64,000 bases of DNA from Pseudomonas putida (GTDB lineage Bacteria > Pseudomonadota > Gammaproteobacteria > Pseudomonadales > Pseudomonadaceae). Below, piece after piece: positions 15,778-24,090 of the stretch; the first letter of the stretch is position 1, and every line of letters begins with the position of its first letter. The notes beneath the pieces were generated by a model. That model worked only from the letters and a program-made list of their open reading frames with translations. It did not search any database and was not told the DNA's origin. Both the position numbers and the translations under genes were made by a program. The DNA lies in the NCBI RefSeq assembly GCF_001941965.1, contig NZ_MKZO01000079.1, forward strand, positions 154,964 to 218,963, written 5' to 3'.

Positions 15778-17289
15778 ATGACCCAAACCATCAGCAACTG
15801 GATTTCCGGCGCCGTCGCCGACACCACCAGCGGCCAGCAACTGCCTGTGTTCAACCCGGCCACTGGCGTCGTTACTGCCCAGGTGCAACTGTCCGCCCGG
15901 AAGGACGTGGACGCCGCCGTCGCTTCGGCCAAGGCCGCGTTCCCGGCCTGGAGCAACCTGCCGCCGCTGCGCCGTTCGCGGATCCTCAACAGATTCCTCG
16001 CCCTGCTCAACGAGCACCGCGACGACCTGGCCCGGCTGATCACCGCCGAGCACGGCAAGGTCTTCACCGACGCCCAGGGTGAAGTGACCCGCGGCATCGA
16101 GATCGTCGAATTCGCCTGTGGTGCGCCGCAGTTGCTCAAGACCGACTTCACCGACCAGGTCAGCACCAATATCGACAACTGGACCCTGCGCCAGCCCCTG
16201 GGCGTGGTTACCGGCATCACCCCGTTCAACTTCCCGGTGATGGTGCCGATGTGGATGTTCCCGGTGGCCCTGGCCACCGGCAACACCTTCATCCTCAAGC
16301 CGAGCCCGATCGACCCGAGCCCGAGCCTGTTCATCGCCGAGCTGCTCAAGCAGGCCGGCCTGCCGGACGGCGTGTTCAACGTGGTGCAGGGTGACAAGGA
16401 CGCAGTCAACGCGCTGATCGAGCACCCGGATGTGCAGGCGATCTCCTTCGTCGGCTCGACCCCGATCGCCAACTACATCTATGAAACCGGTGCCCGCCAC
16501 GGCAAGCGCGTGCAAGCCCTGGGCGGCGCGAAGAACCATCTGGTGGTGATGCCCGATGCCGATATCGACCAGGTGGTCGATGCGCTGATCGGGGCGGCCT
16601 ACGGTTCGGCCGGCGAGCGTTGCATGGCGATCAGTGTGGCGGTGTTCGTTGGCGAGGAAACCGCCGGGAAAGTCATGCCGAAGCTGATCCAGCGCACCCG
16701 GGAACTGAAAGTCCTGAACGGCACCAACCTCGACGCCGAGATGGGCCCGATCGTGACCCGCGCGGCCCACGAGCGCATCACCGGTTATATCGAGCAAGGC
16801 GTGAAGGAAGGCGCGACCCTGCTGGTGGACGGCCGTGGCTTCAACGGCGAAGTGGCCGGCGAAGGCTGTGGCGATGGCTTCTGGCTGGGCGGCACGCTGT
16901 TCGACAACGTCACCACCGACATGCGGATTTACAAGGAAGAGATCTTCGGCCCGGTACTGGCCTGCCTGCGGGTCAAGGATTTCGCCGAGGCGGTGGAGCT
17001 GATCAACGCCCACGAGTTCGGCAATGGTGTCAGCCTGTACACCCGTGACGGCCACATCGCCCGCGAGTTTGGCCGCCGCATTCAGGTGGGCATGGTCGGC
17101 ATCAACGTCCCGATCCCGGTGCCGATGGCCTGGCATGGTTTCGGTGGCTGGAAGAAGAGCCTGTTCGGCGATATGCATGCCTATGGTGAAGAGGGCGTGC
17201 GTTTCTACACCAAGCAGAAGAGCATCATGCAGCGCTGGCCGCAGGGCACGGAGAAGGGCGCCGAGTTCGCCATGCCGACCAGCAAGTAA
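15778..17289 (+). CDS. mmsA: CoA-acylating (methyl)malonate-semialdehyde dehydrogenase
   Basis: The ATG at 15778 follows GAGAAG and gives 503 residues, the usual MmsA length. Family blocks include GVVTGITPFNFPVMVPMWMF, LKPSPIDPSPS, FVGSTPIANYIYETG, the catalytic Cys in GSAGERCMA, and the C-terminal GFGGWKKSLFGD. MmsA enzymes convert malonate or methylmalonate semialdehyde to acetyl- or propionyl-CoA with NAD. As last gene of the operon it would finish oxidation of the product of the flavoenzyme. A second, valine-linked mmsA may exist elsewhere, so the exact substrate here is uncertain. Confidence 0.82.
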   Translation: MTQTISNWISGAVADTTSGQQLPVFNPATGVVTAQVQLSARKDVDAAVASAKAAFPAWSNLPPLRRSRILNRFLALLNEHRDDLARLITAEHGKVFTDAQGEVTRGIEIVEFACGAPQLLKTDFTDQVSTNIDNWTLRQPLGVVTGITPFNFPVMVPMWMFPVALATGNTFILKPSPIDPSPSLFIAELLKQAGLPDGVFNVVQGDKDAVNALIEHPDVQAISFVGSTPIANYIYETGARHGKRVQALGGAKNHLVVMPDADIDQVVDALIGAAYGSAGERCMAISVAVFVGEETAGKVMPKLIQRTRELKVLNGTNLDAEMGPIVTRAAHERITGYIEQGVKEGATLLVDGRGFNGEVAGEGCGDGFWLGGTLFDNVTTDMRIYKEEIFGPVLACLRVKDFAEAVELINAHEFGNGVSLYTRDGHIAREFGRRIQVGMVGINVPIPVPMAWHGFGGWKKSLFGDMHAYGEEGVRFYTKQKSIMQRWPQGTEKGAEFAMPTSK

Positions 17290-17316
17290 CGAGCGGTTTG
17301 CTGCCTGACGGCAGGG

Positions 17317-17345
17317 GGCCCCGCAGTTCGCTGCGGGGCCTTTTT
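17317..17345 (+). terminator. Terminator of the catabolic operon
   Basis: GGCCCCGCAG and CTGCGGGGCC form a perfect 10-base stem with a TTCG tetraloop followed by TTTTT. Confidence 0.93.
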
Positions 17346-17363
17346 CATTAGGCTGTACACCAC

Positions 17364-17439
17364 CCTGTGGGAGCTGGCTTGCCAGCGATAGCGGTAGTGA
17401 ATTCACCGACGCCATCGCTGGCAAGCCAGCTCCCACAGG
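17364..17439. repeat. REP palindrome pair
   Basis: Perfect 26-base arms (17364-17389 and 17414-17439) with the standard REP core lie between the operon terminator and the convergent PucR-type gene. Confidence 0.87.
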
Positions 17440-17446
17440 TTTCGCG

Positions 17447-18880
17447 TTAGCCAATGAGCTCGGTGTTGCGTCCGGCCTGGATGGCGATCCAGAAGCGGGC
17501 GATCCCTTGGGTCGTGGTGGGTTTGATTCCCGTCAGTTGCTCCACCAGCTTCAGCCGATAAACCAAGGTCTGCCGGTGAATCCCCAGGTCCAGCGCCGTG
17601 GCCTTCCAGTTGCCATCGTTGTCCAGGAAGGTGATCAAGGTCCCCAGCAACGCCGCGCCCTGCGTCCGGTCATGCTCGATCAGCGGCCCGAGATAACGCC
17701 CCACCAGCGCCCGCGCTTCGGCCAGGGACTTGGGCGCCATGATCAACCCGGTTTCCGCCTCGCCATAACGCAATACACCTGCATCCATTTCCCTTGCCTG
17801 GGTCAGGCTCAGCCGGGCCTGGCGCACGCTTTCGCGAAAGCCGGTGGCGGCGGCAATGACACCGCTGACCCCGATGATGCTGCCGCTGCCAAGATGACGG
17901 CGCAGGGTGTCGAACAGCTCGCCATCATTCGGACAGATCGCCAGCAGCATGCGTTTGTCTTCCAGCAACAACGGACAGGCCTGGTGCAGGGCTGGGGCGT
18001 GATGCAGTTCTGCCGCCGTCCACGGGGCGTTCTCTCCCGGCTGGATGGCCAGGGTCACCAGGCTGCCGCCCAGTCCGCGCCGTTCCAGGATCGGCCGCGC
18101 CAGGCTGAACTCCGTCTCGTTCTCCAGCAGGCTGCGCAATAGCGCCGCGCCTTCCTCGCGCTGCTGGTCGCGGTGGATCATCAGGCGTTCCAGCTCGACT
18201 CCGAGCAGGCCCACCAGCGAGCGCACCAGGATCGAATCATCGGCAGTGCGCTGGGTCTTGCGCGCCATCAGCAGATCGGCCCGGGCGCGGCCGGGAATGG
18301 GGATGCGTTCGATATGCCGGGCCGCCCCGGTGCTGCTGGTGGCGACGAGGGTGTCGCCGCCGACCGCATCCTCGATGCCCAGGTCCAGCCCCAGCGCCTC
18401 GCCGAGGATCGCCAGGCGCCCGGCCATTTCCGGCGCCTTGCGCAGGGCCTCGGCATAGGTCTGGAACAGCCGCTCGCTGGCATTGAAGCGCTCGCGCTGG
18501 GCCTGCAGCACGCTTTCGATCACATGGTGCGAAAGCTTGACGAACTCCAGCTCGAAGCTGGCGTGCAGGACCGGGAACAGCAGGCGGTCGGCCGCGGCCA
18601 GCAAGGCCTGGCTCAGGGCCGGTGCGTCGGGGCGGGGTGCCATCACCAAGGCACTGGGATTGCTCTGCACCAGTTGTTCCAGCCAGGCCACCTGGTCTTC
18701 TTCGCCAGCGGGCAGGCCGAGGCCGGTGGTCATCACCAGGTCGCCGGGGGACACCCAGCGCCACGGGTCGGGCAGGTCGACGGTATGCGCCCAGGTGATC
18801 AGCCTGCCGGTACCGCCCAGGCCGGCGACGGCCTCCAGCTTGAGCAGTTCGATATCGATCAGGTCTTGTACCGTGAGCAT
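17447..18880 (-). CDS. PucR-family transcriptional regulator
   Basis: The 477-residue protein begins with a PucR N-terminal domain (VQDLIDIELLKLEAVAGLGG, then DLVMTTGLGLPAG) and ends with the family's helix-turn-helix (NWKATALDLGIHRQTLVYRL, LTGIKPTTTQGIARFWIAIQ). PucR-type regulators usually activate purine, GABA or amine catabolic genes in response to substrate. It is convergent with the permease/oxidoreductase/MmsA operon and is its most probable regulator. The start at 18880 agrees with the usual MLTVQDL beginning. Confidence 0.87.
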   Translation of the reverse strand: MLTVQDLIDIELLKLEAVAGLGGTGRLITWAHTVDLPDPWRWVSPGDLVMTTGLGLPAGEEDQVAWLEQLVQSNPSALVMAPRPDAPALSQALLAAADRLLFPVLHASFELEFVKLSHHVIESVLQAQRERFNASERLFQTYAEALRKAPEMAGRLAILGEALGLDLGIEDAVGGDTLVATSSTGAARHIERIPIPGRARADLLMARKTQRTADDSILVRSLVGLLGVELERLMIHRDQQREEGAALLRSLLENETEFSLARPILERRGLGGSLVTLAIQPGENAPWTAAELHHAPALHQACPLLLEDKRMLLAICPNDGELFDTLRRHLGSGSIIGVSGVIAAATGFRESVRQARLSLTQAREMDAGVLRYGEAETGLIMAPKSLAEARALVGRYLGPLIEHDRTQGAALLGTLITFLDNDGNWKATALDLGIHRQTLVYRLKLVEQLTGIKPTTTQGIARFWIAIQAGRNTELIG

Positions 18881-18973
18881 GGTCTGTCATCCGCTGGCTC
18901 GAAAAGCCCGGGCATGATCTCAGATGCTTCGGCGGATGGCGCGCTGTGGCGTGGGATTTTTTACTGCGGGGAA

Positions 18974-19001
18974 AAACAGGAACGGCCCGTGAAGGGCCGT
19001 T
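18974..19001 (-). terminator. Terminator of the 19014-19232 gene
   Basis: AACGGCCC (18981-18988) pairs with GGGCCGTT (18994-19001) over a 5-base loop. On the minus strand CCTGTTTTTCCC follows. Confidence 0.8.
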
Positions 19002-19013
19002 CGCAAAGGGAAA

Positions 19014-19232
19014 TCACGGAACCCGGATCAGCTCGACGCCACTCTGAACCAGTTCGAAACGATCTTCGCCGATATGGTTGACCCGATCGCCAATGGCCAG
19101 GCGATAGGTGGTAATCGGCATCGAGGCGGCGCTTCCATCGGCCTGCAGGGTGGCTTCCTGAAACTCATGCACGGGGTAGATGCGTCCTTCGGCGTCCCTG
19201 GCATGAAATTGCCCGACCAGTACTGCTGTCAT
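19014..19232 (-). CDS. Small conserved-type hypothetical protein
   Basis: The 72-residue soluble protein is not one I recognise. It reads as a compact beta protein: MTAVLVGQFHARDAEGRIY, YRLAIGDRVNHIG, FELVQSGVELIRV. It lacks a signal peptide or membrane helix. A dedicated terminator directly follows, supporting expression. It is divergent from the flavin reductase gene across about 150 bases. Confidence 0.6.
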   Translation of the reverse strand: MTAVLVGQFHARDAEGRIYPVHEFQEATLQADGSAASMPITTYRLAIGDRVNHIGEDRFELVQSGVELIRVP

Positions 19233-19381
19233 TTCGGTTATGACCTCTGAAAAAATGATCTGCGTGGTTCATAGACCGTCTCGCCGGGTAGGAAGTTTTG
19301 TAGGACCAGGAAAAAAACCTTTCGGCCATCGCCCATCATCTATAACTGTCTATTCCCTATTTCACGCAGGTGGTGGTGGTC

Positions 19382-19936
19382 ATGAGCCAGGTTTATACGG
19401 TCGCGGTGCTGGTCGGCAGTCTGCGCAAGGCGTCCTTGAATCGCAAGGTGGCCCAGGCGCTTGCCGAGCTGGCGCCGTCGAGTCTCAAGCTGAAGATCGT
19501 CGAGATCGGCGAACTGCCGTTGTACAACGAAGATATCGATGTGGATCCACCGGCGGCGTACAAGACCTTCCGCGAGCAGATCAAGGGCACCCAGGGTCTG
19601 CTGTTCGTCACCCCGGAGTACAACCGCTCGGTGCCGGGCGCGTTGAAGAACGCCATCGACGTGGGTTCGCGGCCTTATGGGCAAAGTGTGTTCAGCGGCA
19701 AGCCGGGGGCGGTGGTCAGTGTGTCGCCGGGCGCGGTAGGTGGCTTTGGTGCCAACCATCATCTGCGCCAGTCCCTGGTGTTCCTCGATGTGCCGTGCAT
19801 GCAGCAGCCGGAGGCCTATGTGGGCGGGGCGGGGAGCCTGTTCGACGAGCAGGGGAAACTGTCGGAGAAGGCGCGGCCGTTCCTGCAGGGGTTTATCGAT
19901 AGCTATGCCAAGTGGGTGGCCAGGCACCAAGGCTGA
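19382..19936 (+). CDS. NAD(P)H-dependent FMN reductase
   Basis: The ATG at 19382 gives 184 residues. The flavodoxin-like fold shows the phosphate loop LVGSLRKASLNRKVA, the FMN/dimer motif LLFVTPEYNRSVPGALKNAIDV, here with the typical PEYN, and the G-rich turn SPGAVGGFGAN. Relatives are ChrR/ArsH/azoreductase-like quinone or chromate reductases that use NAD(P)H to reduce flavin or quinones in the cytosol. It is a single gene followed by a REP pair; the physiological acceptor is not known. Confidence 0.87.
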   Translation: MSQVYTVAVLVGSLRKASLNRKVAQALAELAPSSLKLKIVEIGELPLYNEDIDVDPPAAYKTFREQIKGTQGLLFVTPEYNRSVPGALKNAIDVGSRPYGQSVFSGKPGAVVSVSPGAVGGFGANHHLRQSLVFLDVPCMQQPEAYVGGAGSLFDEQGKLSEKARPFLQGFIDSYAKWVARHQG

Positions 19937-19955
19937 CCTGAAAACAACACAAAAC

Positions 19956-20046
19956 CCTGTGGGAGCTGGCTTGCCAGCGATGAGGCCGGCACTGACATCG
20001 ATGTTGTCAGGTCCGGCCCTATCGCTGACAAGCCAGCTCCCACAGG
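19956..20046. repeat. REP palindrome pair
   Basis: Two inverted REP arms (19956-19981 and 20021-20046; one mismatch, GCTGACAAGC in the right arm) enclose an additional GGCC-rich stem between them. They lie between the convergent flavin reductase and phnX. Confidence 0.85.
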
Positions 20047-20070
20047 GGCCAATTTGTGCCAGGGATTGTC

Positions 20071-20826
20071 TTATACGGACTGTGGCATCTCACCCGCCGC
20101 CAGGCGCCGGTTGATATCCGCCACCACCTCCGGCAGCTCGTTGATCGTATCGATCAGGTAATGCGGCCGCGAGCCTTCGAACATGCCGTGAATCCGCTTG
20201 CGCTCACGCTCCAGCGTCCCGGCATCCAGCGCCTTGTAACCTTCATGGGTCAGCCCCAGGGCATTCCCCGAACACACCAGCGCCACCGTCCACATCCCGG
20301 CGCGACGGCCTTCGAGAATCCCCGGCACGGTGTCGTCCACCTTCACGCAGGCCGCCACGTCGTCGATACCCAGGGCGATCACGTTGGCCAGCGCCTGGGC
20401 CGGCCACGGGCGCCCATTCGGGGTTTCGTCGGTGGCCACCACATGGTCGGCGACGTAGCCGTTCTTCTCGGCCAGTTCCACCACCTTGTCCATCACCACC
20501 TTCGGATAGCCCGAGCACGAGCCGATCTTCTCGATCTGCAGCGGCATGAAGCGGTTGTAGATGGCGGTGACATCGTCATCGCTCGGTGCCCGGCCAAACA
20601 CCTTGCGGTAGCGCTCGGCGATCTGCGGTTGGTCGCACAGGGTGCGGATATGATCCCACTTGCCCATGCCCATCGGCCCGCGGGCTTCGTCGATCGAGAC
20701 CTGCACGTCGAACTCGGCGAACGCCTCGACGAAGATCTGCGTCGGGGCGAAGGAGCCGAAGTCGACGACGGTGCCGGCCCAGTCGAGAATCGCGGCTTGC
20801 AGCTGTTTCGGGTTGCTGTAATTCAT
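20071..20826 (-). CDS. phnX: Phosphonoacetaldehyde hydrolase PhnX, internally shortened
   Basis: PhnX hydrolyses phosphonoacetaldehyde to acetaldehyde and phosphate, the second step of 2-aminoethylphosphonate use. The HAD nucleophile is Asp15 (ILDWAGT), the Schiff-base Lys is Lys56 (PMGMGKWDHI), and SGYPK and VKVDDTVPGI are present. The product is 251 residues, whereas pseudomonad PhnX is normally about 275. QIEKI near residue 101 runs directly into GSCSGYPK, where a helix of about 24 residues normally lies between. This looks like an in-frame deletion in the core domain. The gene follows phnW by 34 bases; activity is doubtful. Confidence 0.85.
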   Translation of the reverse strand: MNYSNPKQLQAAILDWAGTVVDFGSFAPTQIFVEAFAEFDVQVSIDEARGPMGMGKWDHIRTLCDQPQIAERYRKVFGRAPSDDDVTAIYNRFMPLQIEKIGSCSGYPKVVMDKVVELAEKNGYVADHVVATDETPNGRPWPAQALANVIALGIDDVAACVKVDDTVPGILEGRRAGMWTVALVCSGNALGLTHEGYKALDAGTLERERKRIHGMFEGSRPHYLIDTINELPEVVADINRRLAAGEMPQSV

Positions 20827-20860
20827 TGCAATGTGTCCTGTGCGAATTCGATGAAGGGCT

Positions 20861-21967
20861 TCAGATTTCAGTGACATTCATTTCGTGCAGTACCTGGGCG
20901 ACCGCCTCCACAGCGGCACGCATGCCGCCTTTGCCGACACAACCGATACAGCCGACGCGGAAGGTTTCCACCTGGGTCAGCTTGCCCGGGTAGAGGATGT
21001 AGCCCTTGGCCTTGACCCGTTCGTAGAAGTCCTTGAACTGGTAGCGGCTGTCCCGCGGGGCGTGGAAGGTGACGATGATCGGTGCCTGGATTTCTGCCGG
21101 CAGGAAGCTCTTGAAGCCCAGTCCGGCCATGGCCTCCAGCAGGGCCTTGCAGTTGTCGGCGTAGCGCTGGTGCCGGGTGGGCAGGCCGCCTTCCTCGTTG
21201 TACTGCCGCAGGGCTTCGTGCAGGGCGGCGACCACATGGGTCGGCGGGGTGAAGCGCCACTGCCCGGTCCTGGCCATGTACTGGTGCTGGTCATGCAGGT
21301 CCATGGCCAGGGAGTGGCTGTTGCCGGCGGCGCCAGCCAGGGCGGCATTCTCGGCGAAGACGAAACCCATCCCCGGCACGCCTTCCAGGCACTTGCCGGA
21401 GGCGGCGATCAGCGCGGTGAAGGGGACTTGCGCGGCATCGATCGGCAGGGCGCCGAAGGAGCTCATGGCATCGATGATCAGGCGCTTGCCATGGCGGGCC
21501 ACGACCTGGGCGATCTCCGCCAGCGGGTTGAGGATGCCGGTGCTGGTTTCGCAGTGGATCAGGGCGACGTGGGTCACGCTCGGGTCGGCGGCCAGCAGTT
21601 GGTCGACGTCGGCGGCGGTGGTCGGCTGGTCCTCGGCGGTATGGAAGGTGCTGAACTCGCGGCCCAGGACCTGGCAGATCTTCGCCAGGCGCTGGCCGTA
21701 GGCGCCATTGACCAGCACCAGGACCTTGCCGTCGCGGGGCACCAGGGTGCCGATCGCCGCTTCCACGGCGAAGGTGCCGCTGCCTTGCAGGGGCACGCAC
21801 TGGTGAGTCGCGCTGCCGTTGACGATACCCAGCAATTGCTCGCACAGGCTGGCGGTCAGCTGGTTGAAGTCGCGGTCCCAGGAGCCCCAGTCGGTGAGCA
21901 TCGCCCGGCGGGTGCGCTCGGAGGTGGTCAGGGGGCCCGGGGTCAGCAGGAGCGGGGCGTTGCTCAT
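20861..21967 (-). CDS. phnW: 2-aminoethylphosphonate:pyruvate aminotransferase PhnW
   Basis: The ATG at 21967 gives 368 residues, full length for PhnW. It begins LLLTPGPLTTSERTRRAM, carries the Asp/Ser cofactor region IIDAMSSFGALPID, and the PLP lysine in ASGKCLEGVPG. It ends with the substrate-binding FRVGCIGCVG. The enzyme moves the amino group of 2-aminoethylphosphonate to pyruvate, giving phosphonoacetaldehyde and alanine. It is the first gene of a phnW-phnX operon. A LysR gene is divergent 112 bases away and probably controls it. Confidence 0.93.
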   Translation of the reverse strand: MSNAPLLLTPGPLTTSERTRRAMLTDWGSWDRDFNQLTASLCEQLLGIVNGSATHQCVPLQGSGTFAVEAAIGTLVPRDGKVLVLVNGAYGQRLAKICQVLGREFSTFHTAEDQPTTAADVDQLLAADPSVTHVALIHCETSTGILNPLAEIAQVVARHGKRLIIDAMSSFGALPIDAAQVPFTALIAASGKCLEGVPGMGFVFAENAALAGAAGNSHSLAMDLHDQHQYMARTGQWRFTPPTHVVAALHEALRQYNEEGGLPTRHQRYADNCKALLEAMAGLGFKSFLPAEIQAPIIVTFHAPRDSRYQFKDFYERVKAKGYILYPGKLTQVETFRVGCIGCVGKGGMRAAVEAVAQVLHEMNVTEI

Positions 21968-22079
21968 TGGGTATTCCTCGCAGCGGATGGCAGCAATCTG
22001 ATGGGCGCTAGGTTGCAATTCCTCGATTCATCAATCAAATTGCTTGTTGTTATGCCAGCTATAAGTCAGGCCGATAGAA

Positions 22080-22943
22080 ATGAACCTGTTCCAGCTCCGC
22101 GCTTTCGATGCCGTTGCCCGTGAAGGCAGCTTCACCCGCGCCGCCGCGCGCCTGTTCATCAGCCAGCCGGCAGTGACCGGGCACGTCAAGGCACTGGAGG
22201 AGCACTACCAGATCACCCTGCTGCGGCGCACCGCCCGTCGGGTCGAGCTGACCGAGGAGGGCACCCGCCTGGCGGCCATCACCCGGGCGCTGTTCGGCCT
22301 GGCCGAGGAGGCCCAGGCCATGCTTGAAGCCAACCGGCAGTTGCTCACGGGCCGCCTGGAAGTGGCGGCGGACGGGCCGCACCGGGTCATGCCGATGCTG
22401 GCGCAGTTGCGCGAGCGCTACCCGGGGATCACCGTCAACCTGCGCCTGGGCAATGCCCAGGAAACCCTGGCCGCGTTGCTCTCCGAGCATGCCGACGTGG
22501 CCGTGCTGACCGAGGTCGAGCCGCGCAAGGGCCTGTACCTGCAAGGTCTTGAGCCCTCGCGGATCTGCGCCTTGCTCCCGGCCGGGCATGCCTGGGCAGG
22601 CAGCGCGGAAGAACTGCCGCTGGCCGGGCTGGACCGGCAGATCATGGTCCTGCGCGAGCCCAGCTCCATCACTCGCCGCACCTTCGACCAGGTCTGTGCC
22701 GATGCCGGGGTGCAGCCGCGGGTGGTGCTGGAACTGGACAGCCGCGAGGCGGTGACCGAGGCCGTGGCGGCGGAGTTGGGCATCGGCATCGTCTCCTCGG
22801 CGGAGCTGGGCCACGACCCGCGGGTGGTGGCGCGACCGATCGCCGGCGGCGGGCTGGTCAACCAGCATATGCTCGGCTGCCTCGAGCGGCGCCGCGAACT
22901 GCGTCTGATCCAGGCGTTTCTCGGCCTGGCGCCGCAACCCTGA
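22080..22943 (+). CDS. LysR-family regulator, probably of phnWX
   Basis: The 287-residue protein starts MNLFQLRAFDAVAREGSFTR with the winged helix AARLFISQPAVTGHVKALEE, then a periplasmic-binding-like effector domain (GRLEVAADGPHRVMPMLAQL). It is divergent from phnW, sharing the intergenic space, the standard layout for a LysR regulator and its target. It is likely to activate phnWX in response to 2-aminoethylphosphonate or a derivative; this is inference from position. Confidence 0.85.
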   Translation: MNLFQLRAFDAVAREGSFTRAAARLFISQPAVTGHVKALEEHYQITLLRRTARRVELTEEGTRLAAITRALFGLAEEAQAMLEANRQLLTGRLEVAADGPHRVMPMLAQLRERYPGITVNLRLGNAQETLAALLSEHADVAVLTEVEPRKGLYLQGLEPSRICALLPAGHAWAGSAEELPLAGLDRQIMVLREPSSITRRTFDQVCADAGVQPRVVLELDSREAVTEAVAAELGIGIVSSAELGHDPRVVARPIAGGGLVNQHMLGCLERRRELRLIQAFLGLAPQP

Positions 22944-22990
22944 ATCTGGCTTAAGATGCGCGCACCCGGCACTACCAAGGCGAACCCCTG

Positions 22991-24007
22991 TTGAATACGG
23001 CGAAAGACACCATCTCCATGCAACTGGTGCGCGAGGCGCTCCTGCAAAGCTGCCCGCCGGGCGCGGCGACCGCCGAGGTGCTCAAGCGCGTGGGTATCGA
23101 TGCGTCCCGGCTCGAACTGCCGCAAGCACGGGTTCCGGCCAGCGCCTATGCGCGGCTCTGGCGCCTGCTGGCGCGGCGTTGCAATGATGAATTCTTCTGC
23201 ATGGACCCGCGCGGCCTGCGCAGCGGCAGCCTGGCGTATCTGTGCCGCTCGTCCATGGCCCAGCCGACGGTCGGCGCGGCCCTGGCCTCGGGGCTGGAGT
23301 TCCTCACCCTGATGTTCGAGCACCTGCACCCGGTGCTGGTGCGCCAGCAGAGCCTGGCCGAGATCGTCATCGGCGAGCCCCGGCAGGAGGCGCGGCGGCC
23401 CTTCACCTACTTCACCTTCTGGATGATCGTGCATGGCGTCGCCTGCTGGCTGGCGGGGCGGCGGATTCCGATCCTGGCCATCGAGCTGCGCTGCGCCGAG
23501 CCGGATTTTTGCGATGACTACCGGGTGATGTTCTCGCAGAACCTGCAATTCTCGCGGCCGCGCACGCGGATGATCTTCGCCGCCGATTGCCTCGACCTGC
23601 CGGTCAGGCGCAGCGCCGAGGAATTGCAGCGGTTCCTGGCCCAGGCGCCGGGCAATATCCTGGTCAAGTACCGTGATCCCGAGAGCCTCGCGTGGCGGAT
23701 CAAGGATGACCTGCGCCAGCGGCCTGCCGGGCAATGGCCGGAAACCGAGGCCCTGGCCCAGAGCCTGTGCATCTCCGCCTCGACCCTGCGCCGCCGCCTG
23801 GCGGACGAGGGGCAGAGCTACCAGGCGCTCAAGGACAGCCTGCGCAAGGAGCTGGCGATCGGCTGGCTGGCACAGCCGGAGCTGAGCTTTGCCGAGATCG
23901 CCGAGCGCCTGGGGTTTGCCGATGTGAGTTCGTTCCACAAGGCATTTCGCAAATGGTCGGGGAGCAACCCGGGGCACTACCGGACGCTGGTGCTGGCCAG
24001 TTCCTGA
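22991..24007 (+). CDS. AraC-family transcriptional regulator
   Basis: The frame opens with TTG at 22991 (338 residues); an ATG nine codons later (23018) is an alternative start. The N-terminal part matches the Arabinose_bd-type regulatory domain of OruR/ArgR-like proteins, and the C-terminal part has two helix-turn-helices (QSLCISASTLRRRLADEGQS and FAEIAERLGFADVSSFHKAF). It lies 83 bases upstream of the NEL-type toxin and about 4.7 kb upstream of the acyl-CoA operon. Either could be its target; the acyl-CoA operon is an attractive candidate, separated by the toxin gene. Confidence 0.83.
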   Translation: MNTAKDTISMQLVREALLQSCPPGAATAEVLKRVGIDASRLELPQARVPASAYARLWRLLARRCNDEFFCMDPRGLRSGSLAYLCRSSMAQPTVGAALASGLEFLTLMFEHLHPVLVRQQSLAEIVIGEPRQEARRPFTYFTFWMIVHGVACWLAGRRIPILAIELRCAEPDFCDDYRVMFSQNLQFSRPRTRMIFAADCLDLPVRRSAEELQRFLAQAPGNILVKYRDPESLAWRIKDDLRQRPAGQWPETEALAQSLCISASTLRRRLADEGQSYQALKDSLRKELAIGWLAQPELSFAEIAERLGFADVSSFHKAFRKWSGSNPGHYRTLVLASS

Positions 24008-24090
24008 GGCGTCCTTGCGGCAGCCTTTCCGACTGTCAGGCAGCGATCCCTCATCCCTAGGCTTCCGGCTCCCATCCCGAGGAGCCACCC

